Positions 1 through 5,078 of a stretch of 7,510 nt of DNA are shown in pieces. Made by a program: the position numbers and the translations under genes. The first letter of the stretch is position 1. Each line of letters begins with the position of its first letter. This DNA comes from an uncultured Eubacteriales bacterium (GTDB lineage: Bacteria; Bacillota; Clostridia; Oscillospirales; Acutalibacteraceae), in assembly GCA_900313475.1 (NCBI GenBank), contig OMRJ01000087.1, positions 1 to 7,510 on the forward strand, read 5' to 3'. The notes beneath the pieces were generated by a model. The model worked only from the letters and a program-made list of their open reading frames with translations. It did no database searches and was not told where the DNA came from.

Positions 1-267
1 AACACCGTCCACACGAAAAGTCGTAAGCTCGAGATTATGCCCGTCGGAAACAACGGTGACGGTGCCGTGCTTTATCCCCGTTTCGATAACGCGGTAATCG
101 TGCAGCAGCAATTCGGTCTTCCGAGGCGGGCACGAAACCGCGATATCGTAATCATCGGGCGTTTTTCCCATAATGCTGTCGCGCACACAGCCGCCGACGG
201 GAAATGCCTTTTCACCCGCGCCGTTAATGATATCCGTCACTTTTTTCACGTAATCGGGCAGAAACAC
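1..267 (-). CDS. cca: CCA tRNA nucleotidyltransferase, N-terminal part (cut by window edge)
   Basis: The 89 visible residues are the start of the nucleotidyltransferase head of a class II CCA-adding enzyme/poly(A) polymerase family protein, which adds or repairs the 3' CCA of tRNAs in the cytoplasm. The signature is visible: VGGCVRDSIMGKTPDDYDIAV at about residues 24-44, covering the GG-x-VRD nucleotide-binding motif and the DYD pair (D39, D41) that holds catalytic metal. It is followed by GIKHGTVTVV (64-73) and LTTFRVDG (81-88), both typical of the family. The GTG at 265-267 is preferred as start because the SD-like AAGGCGGTGA lies at suitable spacing. A GTG at 271-273 would add two residues but sits too close to that SD. 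The gene is transcribed divergently from the phosphoesterase at 356. The rest of the protein lies outside the window, so CCA-adding and poly(A) polymerase activity cannot be separated here. Confidence 0.9.
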   Translation of the reverse strand, partial: MFLPDYVKKVTDIINGAGEKAFPVGGCVRDSIMGKTPDDYDIAVSCPPRKTELLLHDYRVIETGIKHGTVTVVSDGHNLELTTFRVDGV

Positions 268-298
268 TTGCACTCACCGCCTTTTTTGTATATTATAT

Positions 299-328
299 AT
301 TCTACCATAATTTATGATGGTTTAGCAA
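299..328 (-). promoter_or_regulatory. possible sigma-A promoter for the CCA-adding enzyme gene
   Basis: On the minus strand TTGCTA (323-328) and TAGAAT (299-304) are separated by 18 bases, giving a 4/6 and a 5/6 match to the -35 and -10 consensus. The predicted start near 291 gives a short leader carrying the SD. The whole intergenic stretch 268-355 is AT-rich, so chance matches are likely. On the plus strand CATAAT (306-311) is the best -10 candidate for the phosphoesterase gene, but I see no convincing -35 for it. Confidence 0.3.
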
Positions 329-355
329 CACGAAAACATAAAAAGGAGCGTTATT

Positions 356-1552
356 ATGCATCCGATAATCACGGCAGTGCGCCACACTCTAATCCGCGGA
401 CTTCTCACGGTATCGGCAGCGGTCAACCGGCTGACCCGCGGACAGCTGCCGCACTTCATGTTCGCAGACGAACGCGATCTGACAGACATAAAAAGCACGG
501 TTCGCGTAACCGGCAAAACCGACACCGGCGTCACTCTGACGAAATTCAAGTCCGACGGTACAATCGACAACGGCGATTTTAAAATTCTCTCTGCTACCGA
601 CCTTCACCTCGGTCCCGACGACCGCAAAAAAAAGGTCTTCGTAAAGGGATACAAGCTAAACCGTAAAACAGTTAAAAATTTTATCCGTACGGTAAAAGAA
701 GAACGTCCGGATCTTGTCATTCTCACGGGCGACGTGATACTGTCGGACTGCCAGCAGACGGATGCCGTTCAGTTTTCGCGCATGATGGAAAAGCTCGGTG
801 TGTACTGGTGCTATGTCTTCGGCAACCACGAAGCGCGCGAGGAAAAGGAATATTTCAAATATCTGCTCTACAAGGGTTTAAGCGTTTATCCGCACTGCAT
901 TGACCTTTTCGGCGATCCGTCCCTTTTCGGTTACGGCAACTTCCGCGTGGACATCGCAGACGGCAAAAACAGTCTGCGCAAATCGCTGTTTTTCTTCGAT
1001 TCGGGCAGAAATATTCAGGACAAGGTCAAGGAGCAATTAAACCTTCCCTCCGATCTGAACGGCTACGATTTTATAAAGCCGTCGCAAACGGCGTGGTATG
1101 ACCGGGAAATAAAAAACCTCAAAGCAAAATACGGCGAAAACGTCAAGTCAATTTGCTTCATGCACATTCCGCTCCCCGAATTTGAAGAAGTATTCAATTG
1201 GAATGAGGAAAAAAGCGTTGCCGAGCCTACGGGCAAAGCGAAAATTCTCTACGGTTGGCAGTATGAGTCGGTAGGATGTCCGCCGTATAACAGCGGACTT
1301 TTCGAAACGGGCAAAAAGAACGGCACCTTACAGGCGGTATACGCAGGGCATGACCATGTGAACGACTTCTGCGCGGAATACGACGGAGTTTATCTCGTTT
1401 ACACGCAGTGCACCGGCTATAACGTATACTCAATGGAGGATCGTGCCGATTGGGACGAAAAGGACTGTCATTACGGAACAACGCTCACGGTGCTCAAGCC
1501 CGACGGCAGCCTTGAATTTCATCAGAAAAAGAACAACGAATATCTGAAATAA
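356..1552 (+). CDS. calcineurin-like metallophosphoesterase
   Basis: The 398-residue protein carries the ordered metal-binding motifs of the calcineurin-like (purple-acid-phosphatase-like, Dcr2/PAP29-type) phosphoesterase fold: D-x-H in ATDLHLG (D82, H84), LTGDV (D126), FGNHEA (N157, H158), MHIP (H270) and AGHDHVND (H332, H334). All expected metal ligands of a dinuclear site are present, so it is probably an active phosphomonoesterase or phosphodiesterase. The substrate cannot be deduced. Residues 1-70 precede the catalytic domain, and I see no clear signal peptide or lipobox, so a cytoplasmic location is the default. The ATG start is supported by AAAAGGAG at 341-348, seven bases upstream. 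The next gene starts 19 bases after the stop, suggesting a two-gene operon. A second, divergent member of the superfamily lies at the other end of the window. Confidence 0.88.
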   Translation: MHPIITAVRHTLIRGLLTVSAAVNRLTRGQLPHFMFADERDLTDIKSTVRVTGKTDTGVTLTKFKSDGTIDNGDFKILSATDLHLGPDDRKKKVFVKGYKLNRKTVKNFIRTVKEERPDLVILTGDVILSDCQQTDAVQFSRMMEKLGVYWCYVFGNHEAREEKEYFKYLLYKGLSVYPHCIDLFGDPSLFGYGNFRVDIADGKNSLRKSLFFFDSGRNIQDKVKEQLNLPSDLNGYDFIKPSQTAWYDREIKNLKAKYGENVKSICFMHIPLPEFEEVFNWNEEKSVAEPTGKAKILYGWQYESVGCPPYNSGLFETGKKNGTLQAVYAGHDHVNDFCAEYDGVYLVYTQCTGYNVYSMEDRADWDEKDCHYGTTLTVLKPDGSLEFHQKKNNEYLK

Positions 1553-1571
1553 GTATAAGGAGGTGTCGGCA

Positions 1572-1936
1572 ATGGACAACACAGCCGACAAAAGCATCGG
1601 TTTCGGCTCGTTTCACCCCGCCGACGCGAAGCAATATGCCGAAATTACAATCGAGGTCAGGGACGGCATAACCCAAAAAGCCGATTTTGCCACAAACGAC
1701 ATTACCGTAAAAAAATGCGCGGAGGCGCTGTGCGAACTGATAACGGGCTTTCCCACAGCCGACATACTTCAAATGAACAACAATGCGGTGTATTACAACA
1801 TCGGCGAAAAGCTACCGCTTGACAGCCTTTTCTGCGCAACAATAGCTGTCAATGCCGCAAAAAAGCGGCAATCGACTACATGAAAAAAAACGGGATTGAA
1901 ATTCCGAACGGTACGGTGTGCGGCTGCCTTCAATAA
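1572..1936 (+). CDS. NifU/IscU-like scaffold-type protein, interrupted by a -1 frame change
   Basis: Read straight from ATG 1572 the product is 103 residues and stops at 1881-1883. A -1 shift at the A-run 1859-1864 instead gives about 121 residues ending at TAA 1934-1936, near the usual size of IscU/NifU-N proteins. The shifted tail AAIDYMKKNG continues a family motif: LPLDSLFCATIAVNAAKK plus AAIDY matches the LPxxKxHCSxLAxxAxxAAIxDY region of Fe-S cluster scaffolds. The start is ATG 1572 because the in-frame GTG at 1563 is part of the SD AAGGAGGTG (1557-1565). By alignment from memory, only one of the three scaffold cysteines is kept (C88 of LFC). The positions for the other two are not Cys, although C49, C54 and a terminal CGC occur, so a canonical cluster-assembly role is doubtful. 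It lies 19 bases after the phosphoesterase and is probably cotranscribed. The break could be a homopolymer sequencing error, a real mutation or programmed frameshifting. Confidence 0.6.
1853..1870 (+). other. slippery A-AAA-AAG heptamer inside a perfect 6-bp inverted repeat
   Basis: TGCCGC (1853-1858) and GCGGCA (1865-1870) are perfect inverted repeats around six adenines. In the zero frame the sequence is GCA AAA AAG, exactly the A-AAA-AAG heptamer known from bacterial -1 frameshift sites such as dnaX. A -1 slip here joins the two parts of the NifU-like gene. I see no SD-like stimulator just upstream and no strong hairpin 5-9 bases downstream. Confidence 0.6.
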
Positions 1937-2096
1937 AACGGATGATCGGCAAACAAAGGAGCATGATCGGGCTGCGGCGTACGGTACCGGACGGGCTTTA
2001 CCGTTAAGAAGAAGAAGCAAGATAAGAAGAAGGAAGAAGCAAGTAAGAAGAAGAAGAAAAAGTAAGAAGAATACGAAGAAGAAGAAGAAGAAAAAG
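1937..2096 (+). repeat. gene-poor interval with degenerate AAG trinucleotide tract
   Basis: From about 2006 to the terminator hairpin the plus strand is almost purely A/G, built of AAG units interrupted by a few C and T. One frame encodes a run of lysines with a few Q, D, E, A and S from 2006 to a TAA at 2063-2065, but that frame has no start codon or ribosome binding site. The 21-codon frame 1942-2007 ends one base out of register with the lysine frame. I see no supported gene. The tract could be a decayed lysine-rich gene tail, a microsatellite expansion, or the pyrimidine-rich tail of the minus-strand terminator. Confidence 0.55.
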
Positions 2097-2121
2097 AAGA
2101 ACCCCCGTTTCGGAGGTTCTT
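2097..2121. terminator. bidirectional rho-independent terminator between convergent units
   Basis: The inverted repeat pairs AAGAACC with GGTTCTT and CCG with CGG around a TTT loop, with one C/A mismatch inside the stem. On the plus strand it is followed by TCTTTC and would end the phosphoesterase/NifU-like transcript. On the minus strand the stem is followed by a long T/C-rich tract containing TTTTT and would end transcripts coming from the small-peptide unit. The position midway between convergent genes fits a shared terminator. Confidence 0.65.
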
Positions 2122-2197
2122 TCTTTCACCGCAAAAAGTTATTGCGTAGTATCAGCTTCGTAAAAGCTTTTTCAGTAAAACGATTTTAATCATTCAA

Positions 2198-2212
2198 AAC
2201 CGCACGGCGGTT
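2198..2212 (-). terminator. weak terminator-like hairpin after the second small peptide
   Basis: On the minus strand AACCGC-CGT-GCGGTT forms a six-pair stem followed by TTG, so the U tract is only TTTT including stem bases. It lies 26 bases after the stop codon of the 24-residue peptide gene. It may be a first, leaky stop before the stronger hairpin at 2097-2121. Confidence 0.35.
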
Positions 2213-2238
2213 GAGCCGACGGAAAAGAGAAAAATCTG

Positions 2239-2313
2239 TCAGATGGGCATTACCTCATAAAATCTTTTGATAAATTCTTTTATCATAACAGATATCCAAT
2301 TAAAGAATTCCAT
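2239..2313 (-). CDS. 24-residue amphipathic helical peptide (second of tandem pair)
   Basis: This short gene begins with ATG 2311-2313, seven bases after AAAGGAG (2321-2327), and ends with TGA 2239-2241. The product begins MEFFNWISVM and continues IKEFIKRFYEV, ending MPI. Aromatic and aliphatic residues (F4, I7, I11, F14, I15, F18, M22) fall on one helical face and K12, E13, K16, R17, E20 on the other, with about zero net charge. There is no signal peptide and no cysteine. IKEFIKRF parallels IKELIAKF in the upstream peptide, and both end around a Pro-Ile pair, so the two look like diverged duplicates. I do not recognise the family. The architecture resembles leaderless phenol-soluble modulins, leaderless bacteriocins or small membrane toxins. 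The peptide is inferred from its SD and the paralogue next to it, not from any characterised homologue. Confidence 0.6.
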   Translation of the reverse strand: MEFFNWISVMIKEFIKRFYEVMPI

Positions 2314-2361
2314 AAGAGTTCTCCTTTCTTATTATAATGATAAACCTTTACCGAATACTTT

Positions 2362-2460
2362 TTATTCGATGGGCTTAACGGAACCGTTGAACTTAGCAAT
2401 CAGTTCTTTAATGAGTTCAACCAAACGGGTAAAGAAACCGCCGTTAAAGATTTTATCCAT
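2362..2460 (-). CDS. 32-residue amphipathic helical peptide (first of tandem pair)
   Basis: The start is ATG 2458-2460, eight bases after the strong SD AAAGGAGG (2469-2476). The frame runs open further upstream to 2577, but that extension has no SD and would cover the promoter, so the short form is preferred. The product begins MDKIFN, has the helical core GGFFTRLVELIKELIAKF (residues 7-24) and ends NGSVKPIE. In the core F10, L13, V14, I17, L20, I21 and F24 form a hydrophobic face and R12, E15, K18, E19, K23 a charged face, with net charge about +1. There is no signal peptide, Cys or lipobox. It is followed 48 bases later by the related 24-residue gene, probably on one transcript from the TTGACA promoter. 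Size and style recall delta-haemolysin-like secreted peptides, though a type I toxin or a small regulator of membrane or protease function is also possible. Confidence 0.68.
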   Translation of the reverse strand: MDKIFNGGFFTRLVELIKELIAKFNGSVKPIE

Positions 2461-2491
2461 TGAATGTTCCTCCTTTCCTTTGTTTCGTACT

Positions 2492-2520
2492 CTTTTACCA
2501 AACACTCGCAAAATTGTCAA
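2492..2520 (-). promoter_or_regulatory. sigma-A promoter of the small-peptide unit
   Basis: The minus strand shows a perfect TTGACA (2515-2520), a 17-base spacer and TAAAAG (2492-2497) preceded by TGG, an extended -10. The predicted transcript starts near 2485, leaving a leader of about 25 bases that contains the SD of the 32-residue peptide. A second TTGACA at 2591-2596 has only a weak -10 (TACAGT, 18-base spacer). Confidence 0.65.
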
Positions 2521-2531
2521 TAGTTTTGTAA

Positions 2532-2581
2532 AAACTGTAACCTGTGTGACGGAAATATTGCAGGAAACTGTAAACAAACTG
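2532..2581 (-). promoter_or_regulatory. phased CAGTTT direct repeats upstream of the peptide promoter
   Basis: Three CAGTTT copies (AAACTG on the plus strand at 2532-2537, 2565-2570 and 2576-2581) point toward the promoter with start spacings of 33 and 11 bases, about one and three helical turns. Two of them are TTACAGTTT in full. The nearest copy ends 11 bases before the -35. Position and core resemble LytTR-type activator boxes (AgrA, VirR), which use direct repeats containing CAGTT. The spacing is not the classic two-turn arrangement, so regulator identity is only a guess. Confidence 0.35.
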
Positions 2582-2620
2582 AAAACACGCTGTCAAAATA
2601 TTTCATTTTTACAACATGAG

Positions 2621-2646
2621 AAAAAAAGGACGTACAATTCCCTTTT
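2621..2646 (-). terminator. possible terminator after clpC
   Basis: Directly after the clpC stop, AAAAGG (2641-2646) can pair with CCTTTT (2624-2629) across an 11-base loop, and the minus strand then continues with T residues (seven T at 2621-2627, partly in the stem). The stem is short and AT-rich. It lies upstream of the peptide promoter, so the peptide genes are likely an independent unit. Confidence 0.4.
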
Positions 2647-2649
2647 CTT

Positions 2650-4989
2650 TTATTCAAAGTCGACAACCCCGTTTTTAACATCTATTTTCCATCTTTTTTT
2701 ACCGCCGTCATTTGCGATTTCAAGGCGCGCAAGCGGTGTTTCGATAAGCTCGCCCGCCAGGCGTCCCACGGGACGCGCTCCGTCGTGAAGCGCCGCAGCC
2801 TTTTCCGCGATAAAATTCACCGCCGCCTCCGAGAAATCGACCGTAACACCTCCCGAAAGAGCAAATCGCTTTATATCGGCAAGCTTTCGGCGCGTTATTT
2901 CGCGAAGCTCAACGGCAGACAGCGGTTCAAAAATCACGATGTCATCTATTCTGTTCAGAAATTCGGGGCGGAACACATTTTCAAGCTCTTTTTTTATTCC
3001 TTGTTCGGCGGTTGAACCAAAGCCGAGCGACACTCCGCCCGAAACCTGTTTTCCGCCGAGATTTGACGTCATTATAATAACCGTATTACGGCAATCCGCT
3101 TTTCTTCCGTCGGAGGCGGTAAGCACGCCCTCGTCCAAAAGCCGCAGAAGCGAATTAAAAACATCTGGATGAGCCTTTTCGATCTCGTCAAACAGCACGA
3201 CGCTGTACGGACGGCGACGCAGCTTTGACGTAAGCTGACCGCCGTCCTCAAAGCCGACATAGCCGGGCGGCGAACCGATAAGCCGGGCTACACTGTGCCC
3301 TTCCGAAAACTCTGCCATATTAAAAGCAATAAGAAAATCCGGCGAGCCGAAAACCTCCTTGGCAACCGCCTTTGCAAGCTCCGTTTTTCCAACGCCCGAC
3401 GGTCCGCAGAAAAGAAATGTTCCCACCGGGCGCGTCGGATCCTTAAGCCCCATCCGTCCGCGCCTGATCGCATCCGAAACCGCCTTAACAGCTTTTGTCT
3501 GACCTACGATGCTCCCTGCCAGCCTGCTTTCAAGGTTTTTGAGCCTGATTTTCTCGTCCGCATTGACGGTGGCGGCAGGGATATCCGTCCATTCGCCGAC
3601 TATCCGCGCTATTTCTTTCGGTGTCACCTCCGGCACCGTGCCGCTGCCGTTTGTTTCCGAACGTGATTTTTCGGCGAGACGCACGGCTTCTTCGATTTTT
3701 CCGTCACGAACAAGCGCATCGCGCTTTGCTTCGGTGTATTCGCTTCTGACTGAATTAAGACTTACCATTGCAGCCGCCTCGTCCACAAGATCGATAGCCT
3801 TATCGGGCAGAAAACGGTCGGTTATATAACGAACCGACATTGACACCGCCGCTTCGAGCGCCCCGTCGGTTATTCTGCAGCCGTGGTGCTCCTCATATGC
3901 AGGACGCAGACTTTTCAGGATTTTGAGTGCGTCTTCCTCCGACGGCTGCTCCACCGTAACAGGCTGAAAACGCCTTTCGAGCGCCGAGTCTTTTTCTATA
4001 CATCTGCGGTATTCGTCCACCGTAGTAGCTCCGATAAGATGCAGCTTTCCGCGCGCGAGGACGGGCTTGAGTATGTTCGCCGCGTCAACCGCGCCCTCCG
4101 CCGAGCCTGCGCCGATAATATTGTGGATTTCGTCAATAAACAAAATAATGTTGTCCGCTTCCGTAACCTCGGTTATCACTCCGCGTATACGCTCCTCAAA
4201 ATCGCCGCGGTATTTCGCGCCCGCCACCATTGCGGTAAGCTCCAGCGACCACACCTCCTTATTGAGAAGCGAATCGGGCACATCACCCTCGGCAATGCGA
4301 AGCGCGAGCCCCTCGACCGCCGCCGTCTTGCCCACTCCCGGCTCACCGATAAGGCACGGATTGTTTTTTGTTCGTCTGCACAGAATACGCATGACGCGGT
4401 CTATTTCCCTGTCGCGGCACACCACTTTGTCGATGCGCCCCGCCCGCGCTGCTTCCGTGAGACAAACGCCGTATTTTGCAAGCGTGCCGGTCGATACGGA
4501 CGGCGACTGACGGTACATTTTTCCGTGCTGCACGGTAAACGGCTGCGACGGACGGAGCGCGCGGGTAATGTCGGAATATAACGCCGACGGACTGACGTTA
4601 AGCTCCGTAAGAAGCGCCGAACTGCCCGAACGGCTGTCACGGAGCAGCGCCGTCAAAAGGTGTTCCGTGCACACGTTTGAATTTGCTTTTTTACTCTCCC
4701 GAAGCGCGTTTTCGACGGTCTTAACGAGCCGCGGTGTCATATCCTTGTCCGTGAGGACGGTGGGCACGCCTCTGCCCATACGTTCGCCGAGCTTGTCGTA
4801 AGCAGTCCTGTACTGCACGCTGCGTCCCGACAGCACCACTCCCGCAACGCTCATCGGATCACCGAGAAGACCTAAAAGAAGATGCTCCGTGCCGACATAT
4901 GTGTGACCCATCTCGCCGGCAACGGTTATAGCCAAATTGAGTGCGGTGTCGGCTTTTTCGGAGAAGCCCGAAAATCTGTATTTTTTCAT
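2650..4989 (-). CDS. clpC: ClpC-type AAA+ unfoldase, ATP-binding subunit of Clp protease
   Basis: This 779-residue protein is a HSP100/Clp unfoldase that threads substrates into ClpP. The N domain with two Clp repeats covers about 1-145. The first AAA+ module has GEPGVGKT (215-222), IILFIDEIH (281-289), pore loop KYRG (259-262) and ERR arginines (338-340). The second has GPSGVGKT (529-536), VVLFDEIEKAH (597-607), pore loop GYVG (576-579), RPEFLNRID (674-682) and sensor-2 GAR (737-739). LGF at 655-657 lies where ClpC proteins carry the ClpP-docking loop, which favours ClpC over ClpB or ClpE. The middle domain between LVDEA (401) and WTDIP (467) has about 62 residues, roughly 30 fewer than I recall for Bacillus subtilis ClpC; that region is where adaptors such as MecA act. 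The start has GGAGG (4994-4998) four bases upstream. It lies downstream of mcsB but behind a hairpin. Confidence 0.95.
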   Translation of the reverse strand: MKKYRFSGFSEKADTALNLAITVAGEMGHTYVGTEHLLLGLLGDPMSVAGVVLSGRSVQYRTAYDKLGERMGRGVPTVLTDKDMTPRLVKTVENALRESKKANSNVCTEHLLTALLRDSRSGSSALLTELNVSPSALYSDITRALRPSQPFTVQHGKMYRQSPSVSTGTLAKYGVCLTEAARAGRIDKVVCRDREIDRVMRILCRRTKNNPCLIGEPGVGKTAAVEGLALRIAEGDVPDSLLNKEVWSLELTAMVAGAKYRGDFEERIRGVITEVTEADNIILFIDEIHNIIGAGSAEGAVDAANILKPVLARGKLHLIGATTVDEYRRCIEKDSALERRFQPVTVEQPSEEDALKILKSLRPAYEEHHGCRITDGALEAAVSMSVRYITDRFLPDKAIDLVDEAAAMVSLNSVRSEYTEAKRDALVRDGKIEEAVRLAEKSRSETNGSGTVPEVTPKEIARIVGEWTDIPAATVNADEKIRLKNLESRLAGSIVGQTKAVKAVSDAIRRGRMGLKDPTRPVGTFLFCGPSGVGKTELAKAVAKEVFGSPDFLIAFNMAEFSEGHSVARLIGSPPGYVGFEDGGQLTSKLRRRPYSVVLFDEIEKAHPDVFNSLLRLLDEGVLTASDGRKADCRNTVIIMTSNLGGKQVSGGVSLGFGSTAEQGIKKELENVFRPEFLNRIDDIVIFEPLSAVELREITRRKLADIKRFALSGGVTVDFSEAAVNFIAEKAAALHDGARPVGRLAGELIETPLARLEIANDGGKKRWKIDVKNGVVDFE

Positions 4990-5009
4990 ATACCCTCCGC
5001 ATGCTTTTC

Positions 5010-5054
5010 AAAAAAATAAAACGACGCAGCCGCCGATGCGGTTTCCGTCGTTTT
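5010..5054 (-). terminator. strong terminator or attenuator hairpin between mcsB and clpC
   Basis: AAAACGACG (5046-5054 on the minus strand) pairs perfectly with CGTCGTTTT (5018-5026). An inner CCGC/GCGG stem closes an ATCG loop (5030-5041). On the minus strand the stem is followed by A and seven T (5010-5016), a textbook intrinsic terminator. It ends only about 20 bases before clpC, whose SD is at 4994-4998, so it would cut or attenuate mcsA-mcsB read-through into clpC. Confidence 0.75.
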
Positions 5055-5055
5055 T

Positions 5056-5061
5056 ATTATA
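5056..5061 (-). promoter_or_regulatory. perfect TATAAT upstream of clpC, possible internal promoter
   Basis: The minus strand reads GCAG-TATAAT-AAAAACGACG. No good -35 is visible 16-18 bases upstream, where the sequence is A-rich. If used, transcription would start near 5049, inside the 5' arm of the hairpin, so the clpC leader would lack the outer A-U pairs of the terminator stem. The site lies in AT-rich DNA and may be a chance match. Confidence 0.3.
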
Positions 5062-5078
5062 CTGCATTTTTATTTTTT

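Noticed and set aside
37..582. Plus-strand open frame of 181 codons
   Set aside because: It overlaps the clear CCA-adding enzyme on the opposite strand, the promoter gap and the start of the phosphoesterase. The protein has no family features.
1942..2007. Plus-strand 21-codon frame beginning MIGKQRS
   Set aside because: It has no SD for the first ATG, and the AAAGGAG before the second ATG is only about one base away. It makes sense only if an indel joins it to the lysine frame.
1896..2189. Plus-strand frame of 97 codons rich in Arg and Lys
   Set aside because: It runs through the AAG tract and the terminator hairpin, overlaps the NifU-like tail and has no SD. Its composition only reflects the repeat.
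2461..2577. N-terminal extension giving a 71-residue version of the first small peptide
   Set aside because: The extension would cover the TTGACA promoter and the SD. The upstream start has no SD, while ATG 2458-2460 has an excellent one.
2518..2607. Minus-strand 29-codon frame beginning MKYFDSV
   Set aside because: It has no ribosome binding site, overlaps the promoter and CAGTTT repeats, and shows no similarity to the two peptides.
2591..2614. Second TTGACA upstream of the peptide unit
   Set aside because: The best -10 at suitable spacing is TACAGT, which overlaps a CAGTTT repeat. It is too weak to call as a separate promoter.
2267..2788. Plus-strand frame of 173 codons
   Set aside because: It lies opposite the small peptide genes, their promoter and the clpC end, with no SD and no motif.
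3883..4581. Plus-strand open frame of 232 codons
   Set aside because: It lies wholly opposite clpC, whose AAA+ motifs are intact. The product is arginine-rich with no recognisable motif and no ribosome binding site, as expected of a shadow frame.
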